A stretch of DNA of 64,000 nt, from assembly GCA_018673255.1 (NCBI GenBank), contig JABHDC010000065.1, positions 134,815 to 198,814 of the forward strand, given 5' to 3'. Below, one piece after another: positions 33,785 through 43,100 of the stretch (position 1 is its first letter; each line of letters starts with the position of its first letter). Both the position numbers and the translations under genes were made by a program. The notes under the pieces are model-generated. The model was not told the origin of the DNA. It searched no databases and saw nothing but the letters and a program-made list of their open reading frames with translations. The stretch comes from Gemmatimonadota bacterium. Lineage in GTDB: Bacteria > Latescibacterota > UBA2968 > UBA8231.

Positions 33785-34363
33785 GTGGACACGACGAAGA
33801 AGATCCTTGCCGCGCTGGTACTGGTCGGTCTGAGTGTGTTCAGTGTGCACGCCCAGGCAGGATCGATGTTCGCCGATCCCAAGGCTGCGGCCGTGGGCGA
33901 TGCGGTGACGGTCCTCATCTCCGAGAACGCTTCGGCGACGAATCAGACATCGACCTCGACGGAGAAATCGAACCAGCTCCAGCTGGGAAGCAACGTACCG
34001 GGGGCGGGGAATCTTCTCGACTTTGTGCCACTGCATGCGCTGGAGAGTGACTACGACAATTCGTTCGAGGGCACCGCTTCCACGTCGCGATCAGCTCGAT
34101 TGACGGCGCGCATGACGGTCTCCGTCATCGGTCAGCTGCCCAATGGTGATCTCGTCCTGGACGGTGTGCGGACCCTGAAGATCAATGGAGAAACCGAAGC
34201 CATCCATCTGAGTGGCTCGGTCAGTCGAGCACTTATCAGCGCCAACAACACGGTGTCGTCGTCGAGTATCAGTGATCTCAACATCGAATACACGGGCAAG
34301 GGTGTCATGACCCAGGGTAGTCGTCCCGGCATCTTCGTCCGTTTCGTCAACTGGCTGTTCTGA
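33785..34363 (+). CDS. flgH: Flagellar L-ring protein FlgH
   Basis: Outer-membrane ring subunit of 192 residues, beginning with GTG 2 bp after the flgA stop. The conserved regions are AGSMFADPKAAAVGDAVTVLI, the polar stretch NASATNQTSTST and the C-terminal NGDLVLDGVRTLKINGE with NNTVSSSSISDLNI and GRPGIFVRFVNWLF-like end (TQGSRPGIFVRF). The N-terminus is a simple signal peptide ending VHAQA, and I find no lipobox cysteine; Salmonella FlgH is a lipoprotein. Length is also slightly short for the family (about 230). Confidence 0.9.
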   Translation: MDTTKKILAALVLVGLSVFSVHAQAGSMFADPKAAAVGDAVTVLISENASATNQTSTSTEKSNQLQLGSNVPGAGNLLDFVPLHALESDYDNSFEGTASTSRSARLTARMTVSVIGQLPNGDLVLDGVRTLKINGETEAIHLSGSVSRALISANNTVSSSSISDLNIEYTGKGVMTQGSRPGIFVRFVNWLF

Positions 34364-34386
34364 CCGCACCGGAAGCGCAAAATACC

Positions 34387-35493
34387 ATGCATCGTCTGAA
34401 CATCACCTGTCTTCTCTTCTGCCTCCTGGCACTGTCTGCCAATGACGCCAGCGCCGCAGTGGCCGTCCGTATCAAGGACCTGGCACGCCTGCAGACGGGG
34501 CAGGAAGTCCCATTGACGGGGATGGGTCTGGTGATCGGCCTGGAAGGCACCGGTGATGGACGCCAGGCCAGCTTCACGCTGCGCATGTTGGCGAACATGA
34601 TGAATCGCCTGAATCTGACTGTCGACCCGAATGCGATCCGAGTGCGTAATGTGGCTGCAGTGAGTGCCACGGCTGTGCTGTCGCCCTACGACCGCACGGG
34701 CAACAAGATCGACGTGCAGGTGGCCTCGCTCGGTGATGCGGGATCGCTGCAGGGCGGCACATTGCTGCTCACGCCGATGGCGGGCCCCGACGGCAAGGTC
34801 TACGCACAGGTGCAGGGCTCCATCAGCATTGGTGGATTCAACCTCGGTGGCGGCGGCGCCGGTACGGTGCGCAAGAACCACTCCGTCGTAGGCACCATCC
34901 CCAATGGGGGAACAGTCGTGAGTGAACCTGAACGGCTCATCAATGTCGACGGGCACGTCCAGCTGACTCTGTATCAACCCGACTGGACGACGGCGGCACG
35001 CACCGCCTGGGCGATCGATGAGTATTTCGGTGAGTTCGGCCTGGCACAGGCTGTCGATGCCGGCACGATCCAGATCCGTCTCGACCCGCAATACTCGCAG
35101 TCGCATCTGTTGACCGAATTCATGGCTGATATCGAGAAGATCACGGTCGTTCCAGACCTGCCCGCCCGCGTCGTCGTCAATGAACGCACGGGAACAGTCA
35201 TCATCGGTGAGAATGTATCGGTCTCCTCCGTGGCCCTGTCCCATGGCGCTCTCCGGTTGAAGATCCCCGGTGATGCTGGCGGCGGTGATCTGTTTGGCGG
35301 TGACGCCGAGGTCGTGGAAGAGCCCGATCACCTGCACCCGATCATCAATCACTTCGATGTGGGTGCCATGCCGACAGTTCGAGAGCTGGTTCGCAATCTG
35401 AATGCGTTGGGTGTGACCCCGCGCGACCTGATTTCCATCCTCCAGTCGCTGAAGACGGCCGGCGCCCTGCGCGCCGACCTCATCATCCAGTAG
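34387..35493 (+). CDS. flgI: Flagellar P-ring protein FlgI
   Basis: Periplasmic P-ring subunit of 368 residues, normal length. The signal peptide ends near NDASAA. Diagnostic stretches are VRIKDLARLQTGQEVPLTG, GMGLVIGLEGTGDG, NRLNLTVDPNAIRVRNVAAV, GNKIDVQVASLGDAGSLQGG, LLLTPMAGPDGKVYAQVQG and the C-terminal LVRNLNALGVTPRDLISIL. It lies 23 bp after flgH and 12 bp before flgJ. Standard component. Confidence 0.96.
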   Translation: MHRLNITCLLFCLLALSANDASAAVAVRIKDLARLQTGQEVPLTGMGLVIGLEGTGDGRQASFTLRMLANMMNRLNLTVDPNAIRVRNVAAVSATAVLSPYDRTGNKIDVQVASLGDAGSLQGGTLLLTPMAGPDGKVYAQVQGSISIGGFNLGGGGAGTVRKNHSVVGTIPNGGTVVSEPERLINVDGHVQLTLYQPDWTTAARTAWAIDEYFGEFGLAQAVDAGTIQIRLDPQYSQSHLLTEFMADIEKITVVPDLPARVVVNERTGTVIIGENVSVSSVALSHGALRLKIPGDAGGGDLFGGDAEVVEEPDHLHPIINHFDVGAMPTVRELVRNLNALGVTPRDLISILQSLKTAGALRADLIIQ

Positions 35494-35505
35494 GGGGCGG
35501 CACAG

Positions 35506-36048
35506 ATGTCAGATTTCATGAGTGGTTTGAATCCGATGGCAGAGCAGGCTGTGTTCCTGCAGCAGACCGACAGCCCGGCCCAGACCCGGAGCCTGACCGG
35601 ACTCGACGCCCTGCGCGCGGGCAATCGCGGCGGCTCCGTCGAGGAGCAGCGTACCGCGTTGCGCGAGGCGAGTCGACAGTTTGAGGCGGTGTTCCTCAAT
35701 CAGATGCTCAAGGCAATGCGCGAGACCGTTGGCGATGGCGGCCTGATCGAGAAGGGTCAGGGTGAAGAGGTCTTCCAGGGCATGCTCGACGAAGAGTGGA
35801 GCAAGAAGCTGGCTGGACGCCATGGTTCAAGGGGCCTCAGTGAGATCCTCTACCGTCAACTCGCCCGGCAAATGGGTCTCGAAGAAAAACCGACCAATAC
35901 CTCCCAAACCGAACTCTCCACGGCGGCTGCCTCCCCACAGGCTGTTCATCCGCTGTTACAGACTCGGGGCATGATGCCGATCGGTGTCACCGTCCCAGGA
36001 ATAGAACTCCCGCCACAGTCTGCGGGAATGGAAATCAGTGAACGATGA
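35506..36048 (+). CDS. flgJ: Rod-binding protein FlgJ-type (no muramidase domain)
   Basis: 180 residues matching only the N-terminal rod-cap part of enterobacterial FlgJ: EASRQFEAVFLNQMLKAMRE near residue 55 and VFQGMLDEEWSKKLAGRHG with GLSEILYRQLARQM. The C-terminal peptidoglycan hydrolase domain is absent, as in many non-enteric bacteria where another enzyme opens the wall. The last 60 residues (rich in Thr, Ala and Pro) are unrelated to it. Overlaps flgN by 4 bp (ATGA, 36045-36048). Confidence 0.88.
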   Translation: MSDFMSGLNPMAEQAVFLQQTDSPAQTRSLTGLDALRAGNRGGSVEEQRTALREASRQFEAVFLNQMLKAMRETVGDGGLIEKGQGEEVFQGMLDEEWSKKLAGRHGSRGLSEILYRQLARQMGLEEKPTNTSQTELSTAAASPQAVHPLLQTRGMMPIGVTVPGIELPPQSAGMEISER

Positions 36049-36620
36049 GTGAGCGATCCAACAACGAAGGCATCCCGCTGCAGCCGCTGAATACGGATCT
36101 GGAAGAGCAGATGTCGGTACCCAAAGCCTCGCGTCGCCTTGTTGAGGTGATCAATGAAGAGGTCCGGGTGTTCCACGAACTGCTCGACTGTCTGCACTGC
36201 GAGCAGCAGGCGATCGTCGATGACGACATCGATGCGATGACGGCCACGACCCAGAGAAAGACCGAATACGTTGTCCTGGCGCAGCGTCTGGAAGGGGAGC
36301 GACTCCGTCTCGTACGGTTGCTCTCTGAGCAGCTTGAAGTCGCCCCGGAAGACGCCAACCTGCAGCGACTGATCGATGTGATCGATTCGAAGCACAGTGA
36401 AGATCTGGCCCAGATGCGCCAGATGCTGCTGGATCTCAATGGCAAGATCCGTAAAACGAATGAGAACAATGCGTTCCTGATTCGTCAGTCGAGACGATAT
36501 ACCGACCGCTGCCTGAATATCCTCACCGGTGACCCGAGTGATCGCGGCATGTATGGGAAATTCGGCAAGACCGTGAAGCGTACGCAGAATCCGAAATCCG
36601 TCCTGAACCGGACGGCCTGA
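36045..36620 (+). CDS. flgN: FlgN-type export chaperone for hook-associated proteins
   Basis: 191 residues, mostly predicted helix with heptads: a region RRLVEVINEEVRVFHELLDC, then QQAIVDDDIDAMTATTQRK, followed by two more long helices to RTNENN-like KTNENNAFLI near residue 140. The layout fits the FlgN family, a cytoplasmic chaperone that binds FlgK and FlgL C-termini. Position between flgJ and flgK is the usual one and is the strongest argument, since FlgN sequences are poorly conserved. Confidence 0.8.
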   Translation: MSERSNNEGIPLQPLNTDLEEQMSVPKASRRLVEVINEEVRVFHELLDCLHCEQQAIVDDDIDAMTATTQRKTEYVVLAQRLEGERLRLVRLLSEQLEVAPEDANLQRLIDVIDSKHSEDLAQMRQMLLDLNGKIRKTNENNAFLIRQSRRYTDRCLNILTGDPSDRGMYGKFGKTVKRTQNPKSVLNRTA

Positions 36621-36633
36621 AGGCGACCACCAG

Positions 36634-38043
36634 ATGACCACCCTAGCCAGCGGCATCGAGATCGGCCGTCGCGCCCTGCAGGCGCAGCAGGCGGCGCTAC
36701 AGGTCACGGGCCACAACATCGCCAATGCGAACACGCCTGGGTTCTCCCAGCGCAGTGTGGTGTTGGAGAATGTTGCGGGCGTGTCCAATGGTGTGGGTGG
36801 TGGCGTGGATGCAGTGGCCGTAACGCGCGAGCGGGATCAGTTCCTCGATGCGCAGATGCGTGTCGAGCAGCAAGTGCTCGGTCGCTGGCAGGCAATGGAG
36901 CGGGCGCTGACAGGAATCGAGTCCATCTTCAACGAGCCGGCCGGTGCCGGGTCGAGTGAAGCAGGTACCATCTTCAACGAGCCCTCCGGGCTTGGGCTCA
37001 GTGGTTCCCTGAGTCGATTCTGGAATGCGTGGCAGGACCTGGCCAACGTGCCCGAGAGTGGTGCAGCTCGAGCGGCCGTGCGCCAGGAAGCTGACTTCAT
37101 GGTCACCACGTTGCATCAACTCGACACACAGCTGGCTGATCTGCGCGGATCTCTGGATGGTGAGGTAGTGGCACAGGTACAGGAGATCAACGAGATCCTT
37201 GATTCGCTGGCCGCCATCAATGGCGAGATTCCACGAGCCGGCACCGATGGTGGCGCGGCAGATCTGCTGGATCATCGCGACCAGCTCCTCGAGAACCTGT
37301 CCGGTCGTGTCGACATCTCCGTAATGGAGAAGGACAACGGCCAAGTCTCGGTGCTGCTGTCAGGTCACAATCTGATCCAGTCGAACCAGGCGGTACACCT
37401 GGGCGTGCGAGCGATTAACCAGGATGGTCTGGCGACGTCGAGGATCTTCTTCGCGGATGACGGCGCGCTGGTGCCGGTTCGGGAAGGTGAGTTGCGTGGC
37501 CTGATCGAGGTCAGAGATCTCACGATTCCCGATTTCCAGTCTCGCCTCGACACGATCGCCGCGTCCATGGTGCAAGAGGTCAATGCCCTGCATCGTACCG
37601 GCACGGGTCCCACAGGGGAAACGGGGGACTTCTTCGACAATGCAAAGACCACGGCGAGCAACATCGCCCTCGACGATCGTATCATCGCCGATCTCAACAA
37701 CATCGCCGCCTCTGCCGATGGCAACGTCGGCGACAACGGCATTGCCATCGGCATCTCGGCGCTGCGAAATGACGACTCACTCGGCCAGTTGGGCGGGGAC
37801 ACGATCGAGGGATTCTTCTTCACCCTGATCGGTGAGGTCGGCGCGCGCAGCAAAGAGGCGCAGACGATGGCGGACAATCATCGACTGTTCACGTCGCAGA
37901 TCGAGAATCGTCGGCAAAGCGTCCAGGGCGTCTCGCTCAACGACGAGGCAGCGCAGCTTGTCCTGTTTCAGCGGGCCTATCAGGCCGCTGCACGCACCGT
38001 GTCGATCATCGACGATCTTATGGAAGTGACGATCAATCTGTAG
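36634..38043 (+). CDS. flgK: Hook-associated protein 1 FlgK
   Basis: First hook-filament junction protein, 469 residues. The N-terminus TLASGIEIGRRALQAQQAAL and QVTGHNIANANTPGFSQRSV is diagnostic, as is the C-terminus SGVSLNDEAAQLVLFQRAYQ-like run (VSLNDEAAQLVLFQRAYQA) with TVSIIDDLMEVTINL. The motif IFNEPxGxG occurs twice, 15 codons apart (36923-36938 and 36968-36983), because of a small internal duplication just before the conserved RFWNAWQDLANVPE. Starts 13 bp after flgN. Confidence 0.94.
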   Translation: MTTLASGIEIGRRALQAQQAALQVTGHNIANANTPGFSQRSVVLENVAGVSNGVGGGVDAVAVTRERDQFLDAQMRVEQQVLGRWQAMERALTGIESIFNEPAGAGSSEAGTIFNEPSGLGLSGSLSRFWNAWQDLANVPESGAARAAVRQEADFMVTTLHQLDTQLADLRGSLDGEVVAQVQEINEILDSLAAINGEIPRAGTDGGAADLLDHRDQLLENLSGRVDISVMEKDNGQVSVLLSGHNLIQSNQAVHLGVRAINQDGLATSRIFFADDGALVPVREGELRGLIEVRDLTIPDFQSRLDTIAASMVQEVNALHRTGTGPTGETGDFFDNAKTTASNIALDDRIIADLNNIAASADGNVGDNGIAIGISALRNDDSLGQLGGDTIEGFFFTLIGEVGARSKEAQTMADNHRLFTSQIENRRQSVQGVSLNDEAAQLVLFQRAYQAAARTVSIIDDLMEVTINL

Positions 38044-38154
38044 GAATGGATGGGCTTGATGGCACGTAACTCCAAGTGGGGATTAATGATGGACAGATTT
38101 TGGCACCCCCGCTATATTTGGCCAACTTCGCGGCAACCGAGGTAGGAGGCGAAC

Positions 38155-39057
38155 ATGCGCGTTACCACAGGCATGGCCGTCAGCAACCTGGTCCGCAATC
38201 TGGACCGGTCTTTCGGCCGGATGGCTCGTTTCCAGCAGGGCTTGTCGAGCGGTTCAAGGCTCAACACCCTGTCAGACGATCCAGCAGCTATCGAACGCTC
38301 GCTATCATTGCGCTCTGAATTGCGCAATATCGAGCAGTTCCAGAAGAATATTGATGACGGCACCGGATGGTTGGAGCTGTCTGAAGCGACGCTGAGCGAA
38401 CTCGAGACGCTCTTCGTCGAAGCACGAGGCCTGGCGGTTCAGGGGGCCAGCGACACATACGATGCACAGCAGCGTGGCTCCCTGGCCGAACAGATTGATC
38501 AGTTTCTCGAGCACGCGGTAAGTCTGAGTGAGTCGCGTTATCGTGGCCGCTACATTTTCGCTGGCACGCAGACCGGCGATCCGCCCTATGACGGGGCCCG
38601 GGCTGAGGGCAAGATCCTCTCAATGGGCGCAGTGGGCGATGCGACGGGAAGCATTGAGCGCGAAGTCGCAGACGGCATCATCATGCAGGTCAACGTGCCT
38701 GGTGATTCGGTGTATGAAGGCAGTCTGAATGCCTTTGACGTGCTGATCGACCTGCGAGATGCGCTGGCCGATAATGAGGTAAATGAGGTTCGTTCGTCAC
38801 TGACGTCGTTGGCGGATATGCGAGAGAAGATCTCGTCTGTTCGCGGTGAGATCGGCGCCCGGGTAAACCGGATGGAGTTGACGCGGAATGTCCTCGACCG
38901 CGTCACCGTGGAGATGACGACAATCCTGTCAGAAGATGAAGACGTCGATCTGACCTCCACCATCGTCAACCTGCAGCAGGAGCAGGACGTCTTTCAGGCA
39001 GCATTGGCATCGGGCAATTCGGTGATACCCCAGTCCTTGATGGACTTCATCGGTTGA
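38155..39057 (+). CDS. flgL: Hook-associated protein 3 FlgL
   Basis: Second hook-filament junction protein, 300 residues, of the flagellin superfamily. N-terminus: TTGMAVSNLVRNLDRSFGRM with LSSGSRLNTLSDDPAAIERS; middle: SESRYRGRYIFAGTQTGDPPY, the usual FlgL GRYLFSG motif; C-terminus: STIVNLQQEQDVFQAALASG. AGGTAGGAGGCG supplies a Shine-Dalgarno 8 bp before ATG. It ends the flg operon and is followed by a hairpin at 39074-39094. Confidence 0.93.
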   Translation: MRVTTGMAVSNLVRNLDRSFGRMARFQQGLSSGSRLNTLSDDPAAIERSLSLRSELRNIEQFQKNIDDGTGWLELSEATLSELETLFVEARGLAVQGASDTYDAQQRGSLAEQIDQFLEHAVSLSESRYRGRYIFAGTQTGDPPYDGARAEGKILSMGAVGDATGSIEREVADGIIMQVNVPGDSVYEGSLNAFDVLIDLRDALADNEVNEVRSSLTSLADMREKISSVRGEIGARVNRMELTRNVLDRVTVEMTTILSEDEDVDLTSTIVNLQQEQDVFQAALASGNSVIPQSLMDFIG

Positions 39058-39073
39058 TCGACAACATTTTACC

Positions 39074-39094
39074 CGCCTCAACCCCCTTGAGGCG
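39074..39094 (+). terminator. Hairpin after flgL
   Basis: CGCCTCAA-CCCCC-TTGAGGCG: 8 perfect pairs, 16 bp after the flgL stop. The T-run is weak (GTTGTAC), so it could be a terminator or an mRNA-stabilising element. Confidence 0.5.
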
Positions 39095-39157
39095 TTGTAC
39101 GACACTCCCCAGCGACTCGTGAAGCCGGTACGCCACACGCGTCCGGTCCACCAGGGC

Positions 39158-39229
39158 GCCCGGTTCACCTCTGGTGACCGGGCCACAAGCGGCCTTCGGT
39201 CCGCAAACACGCGGCTTATGGTCCGCAAA
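39158..39229 (+). promoter_or_regulatory. Structured leader of fliW: stem with bulge and spaced direct repeats
   Basis: GCCCGGTTCACC-tct-GGTGACCGGGC (39158-39183) pairs over 11 bp with one bulged T. It is followed by two copies of GGTCCGCAAA (39198-39207 and 39220-39229), 22 bp apart start to start, close to two helical turns as for an operator. Function inferred only. Confidence 0.5.
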
Positions 39230-39259
39230 GGTGGTCTTGTATGACTCATAGTTTCAGTC

Positions 39260-39274
39260 CACCCCACTGGGGTG
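39260..39274 (+). promoter_or_regulatory. Hairpin just upstream of the fliW Shine-Dalgarno
   Basis: CACCCC-ACT-GGGGTG, 20 bp before the fliW ATG. The ribosome site AGGGGA follows it at 39281-39286 and contains a GGA motif that CsrA might recognise. Confidence 0.45.
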
Positions 39275-39293
39275 ACGCGCAGGGGATCGTTTT

Positions 39294-39776
39294 ATGAGCG
39301 AAACCACCCAGGTGACCTTCACCAATATCAAGTTTGGCGAGGTGACGGTGGAGTCCACCAGTGTTTTGACGTTTCCCGAGGGCCTGCCCGGGTTCGAACG
39401 CCTCAAGACCTTTGGTATCATCCAGGTAGACGATGAGGCGCCCTTCCTGCGGTTGCTGGCAGTAGATGAACCCAGCGTGGGATTCGTTATTCTCAATCCG
39501 ATGCTCACATTCCCGGAATACAATCCCGACTTCGGTGGAGAAGACCTGGAAGGTCTTCAAATCGAGGCTGCGGAGGATCTGGAGATGTATTGCGTCGTCA
39601 CACTGAGTAAGGTGCCGTCAGAAGTGACGGCCAACCTGAAAGGACCGATCGCCATCAACACGCGGAAGATGTTGGCGCGCCAGATGATTCTCGTCGACGA
39701 CCGCTACACGACCAAGCACTCACTCCTGGCGGCCGATCAGGCCACCCAGGCACAGGGACAGGCCCGTTCCGGCTGA
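39294..39776 (+). CDS. fliW: Flagellar assembly factor FliW
   Basis: A 160-residue cytoplasmic protein that binds CsrA and, separately, flagellin. When flagellin is secreted, freed FliW sequesters CsrA, allowing flagellin translation. Family features: FGEVTVESTSVLTFPEGLPGF, the FLRLLAVDEPSVGFVILNP region, and a conserved ANLKGPIAINTRKMLARQMI near the end. It is followed 26 bp later by csrA, the classic pair. The FliW-CsrA-flagellin switch is established in Bacillus and Campylobacter, and csrA-fliW pairs occur in many flagellated phyla. Confidence 0.95.
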   Translation: MSETTQVTFTNIKFGEVTVESTSVLTFPEGLPGFERLKTFGIIQVDDEAPFLRLLAVDEPSVGFVILNPMLTFPEYNPDFGGEDLEGLQIEAAEDLEMYCVVTLSKVPSEVTANLKGPIAINTRKMLARQMILVDDRYTTKHSLLAADQATQAQGQARSG

Positions 39777-39802
39777 GCCGGGCAAGGTCAGGGAAGATCA
39801 CC

Positions 39803-40039
39803 ATGCTCGTACTGACGCGTAAGGCTGGGGAAAGCATCGTCATCGGGAGTCAAATCCGCATCACCGTTCTGGAGATGCAGGGGCGCCAGATCCGAATAGG
39901 GATCGAAGCACCCTCAGAGATTCCCGTGCACCGCGGCGAGGTCTACGAACGGATCAAAGAAGAGAACGAACAGGCAGCGATGGCTGGAGCCGACGAACTG
40001 AAGGCTCTAAGCAAAGCCTGGAATCAGTCCGGGCGCTAG
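39803..40039 (+). CDS. csrA: Translational regulator CsrA
   Basis: A 78-residue homodimeric RNA-binding protein recognising GGA in hairpin loops, often blocking ribosome binding. The core MLVLTRKAGESIVIG, then QIRIGIEAPSEIPVHRGEVY with the RNA-contacting Arg in VHRGEVYERI, is canonical; a tail of about 20 extra residues ends ALSKAWNQSGR. It starts 26 bp after fliW. GGA-bearing hairpins in the three flagellin leaders of this window are its likely targets. Confidence 0.95.
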   Translation: MLVLTRKAGESIVIGSQIRITVLEMQGRQIRIGIEAPSEIPVHRGEVYERIKEENEQAAMAGADELKALSKAWNQSGR

Positions 40040-40185
40040 AGGCGCCTCGTGACCTCCAGGCTTCGCCCCGCCTCGACGATCAATTCGACACTCCGCTGAG
40101 GCCCGTTCCCGCACCCAGCTCTCCACAGAATTCTATCACCTACCGCCACGCCATCGTGCGTGAGCGGCGAGGGTTCGGTGTGCCA

Positions 40186-43100
40186 ATGACGTTCGATTCT
40201 GTTGCCCTTCTACCACAGCCTGAGCTGACGTCCTATCTGCATCAGATGCTGCCCATCGATGGTGTGCAGAGATTCCTGATCTGCGGCACCGGGTTCGATG
40301 CCGGTGTCACGCCCGAGGGCTTGAGGCCGGCAAACCTCGAGAACCTTGCCCAGTTGCAGGGCAGCGCCCCGGCGGACGTGTTGCTGCTGGGGGAATTCAC
40401 AACCCCGCCGACACGACAAGAGGTCGAGGCAGCGCTACAGTCGCTGCAATCGGGCGGGATTCTCGTGTGGCTCGTGCCACAGACGCGCTCGGCGGCCCAG
40501 CTGGAGCGTCTTCTGCACCTGAGGACCGATGAGGGGCCTCCAGGATTGTCGACGACGGTCATCGCCGGCCTGCTCGAGGCACATGGCTTCGATGTGAACC
40601 TGGAAGCCTCCCGACTCATCACCTGTGAGCCATCAGCTGCTCTGCAAGGCATCGCCGCCGCTGTTGAGGCCCACCATGGTGATGGGGCAGCGATACTGCG
40701 CGACACTTCGGCCACGCATCTTCTTCTGGTCGCCCAGGCGCCGCGGCGGCGGCAAGACGGTAGTGGGAGTGCCGACTCGCGTCGCGCCGTCCATGATGCG
40801 GTGTCCGGTGCTGTGGCCAGCGGCGTCGATCTTGGCCGCGAAGGGGAAGGAGCGTCCGTCGATGAAGGCGAAGTTCTCGATGACCCGCGCGTCAGCATCG
40901 TCATACCCGTCTACAATGGCGCCGGACTGACGGAGAAGTGTCTCTTCGGGATCGCGGGCAACACAGCGGACGAGCCGAACTACGAAGTCATCGTCGTCGA
41001 TAATGGCTCATCAGACTGGACCATGTATCTGCTGCACGCGATGGAGGGTGATCTGCGCGTGCTGAGCAACGATCGCAATCTAGGTTTCGCTCGTGCCTGC
41101 AATCAGGGCGCCGCGGACGCACGTGGTGAATATGTCCTCTTCTTGAATAACGATACCGTCCCCCACGCTGAGTGGCTGGCGGCGATGGTTGATGTGGCCG
41201 ACAGCGATCCCACGATCGGGGTTGTCGGGGCGCGGCTGCTGTATCCGGATGGGACGGTTCAGCATGCCGGGATCGAGCTTGTCGAGGGCGTCCCTGATCA
41301 TGTCCTGCGTGGCGTTGCAGCTGACGATCCGAGGGTCACCGGCCAACGCGATCTGGATATGGTGACGGGCGCCTGTCTGATGATTCGTCGCGATCTGTTT
41401 GCGCAGATCGGTGGATTCGACGCCCAGTTTGTAAATGGTGTTGAGGATGTCGACCTCTGCTTGCGCGCGCGTCAGCAGGGCTATCGCGTCGTGTATTGTG
41501 GTGATGCTGTCGTCGACCATCACGAGGCCCAGACGATGGGTCGATTCGATCATGTGCAAGAGAATGTGAGACGTTTCGTTGAGCGTTGGGGTGGTCACTT
41601 TGATGCCAATGGTCGACTCACATTGGATTCGATCCCATCTGCTGGCCGGGCTCAGGCGCCCACAGCCCAGACGCCCACAGCCCAGTCGCCTGTAGCGCGG
41701 ACACCGGTGGCCCAGGCGCTCATCGATCAAACGGCCATCGGCCAGATCTCTGATGATCAGACCTCCGAGGACCAGATCTCGGCAGACGTGCTGACCGTCT
41801 CTCGCCTACAAGGCGCAGCGTCTCAGATCACCGACCGACAGGTGTCGGTGGTGGACGGACAGACGTCGGTTGCTCCCAGGAGAATCAATTGGGAGGGGTC
41901 CTTCTTCATGTATTCCAGCCTGGCCTACGTGAATCGCGAACTGGTCCTGGCTCTGCTCGCCGAGGGGCAGTGTGAGATGGGCCTGATGCCGTTTGAGGAG
42001 GATCAATTCGGCGCCGAGGAAGACCCGCGTTTCCAGGACTTGGCGGCACGAATGGGACATCCCCTGGCCGGTGCCGATGTGACGATTCGGCATCGCTGGC
42101 CGCCTGAACTGGAGCGTCCTGACTCAGCACGACACGTGTTGATGCAACCCTGGGAATACGGAAGTGTGCCGCGGCGATGGGTCGAGGCGGTCGCTGAGGG
42201 GCAGGTCGATCAGATCTGGGCCTATACCCGCTACGTGCGCGACTGCTATGTGGACGGGGGTGTCGACCCGGCACGAGTGGCCATCGTGCCACCCGGTGTT
42301 GATCCGGATCGTTTCCATCCGGGTCTTGCTCCCCATGGGGCAGTCGACACGAAGGCCGGATTCCGATTCCTGTTTGTGGGAGGCACGCTCTACCGGAAGG
42401 GAATCGACCTGCTGCTGCAGGCCTACAGTGAAGAATTCAGCGCCGACGAGGACGTGGCCCTCGTCATCAAGGATATGGGGGTCAACACCTTCTATCACCA
42501 GCAGACGGCCGGAGAGTCGATCCAGCAGTTGCAGGAGGATCCAGCCTGCGCCGAAATCCTTTACCTGACGCAGGATCTGCCCGGCGATGAGATTCCGCGG
42601 CTCTATGCGGCAGCTCACGCGCTGGTGCATCCCTATCGGGGCGAAGGCTTCGGGCTCCCCGTTGCTGAAGCGATGGCCTGTGGGTTACCGGTTATCGTAA
42701 CCCGCGGTGGGGCATCAGATGATTTCTGCCCGGAGGACGTGGTCTACGGAATTGACAGCCGTCGTCAGGCCATTCTCTTCGAGGGGGAAGAGACCGTTGG
42801 CCAGGCCTGGCAGCTTGAACCGGATGTCGCCTCTCTCCGGCAGCAGATGCGCACGGTCTTTGAGTCGCGAGAGGATGCACGGCGCCGCGGCCTGCGAGGA
42901 TCCGCTCATATCCATTCGCACTTCACATGGGCAGACGCTGCGCACAAGGCACAGGACGCCCTGGCAGCGTTGGATGCGCTGCCTGAAGGTGTCTCAGGGG
43001 GTGAGACCGCCGAGGTGGCTGCCATCGTCCTGGGCAAGAACGGGGAGGCCACCGGCACAGATGATGCCCTGGGCATCGTCTTTGGTCAGCATCCGCGTTA

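Noticed and set aside
34132..35352. 406-codon ORF on the minus strand
   Set aside because: Fully antisense to flgH and flgI, which are clear family members.
38095..38115. TGGCACCCCCGCTATA before flgL
   Set aside because: -24 element fits sigma-54, but the -12 GC is missing, so it is probably chance; flgL is likely read from the upstream operon.
39385..39400. GGTTCGAAC resembling a tRNA T-arm
   Set aside because: It lies inside fliW coding sequence and no acceptor or anticodon stem can be formed around it.
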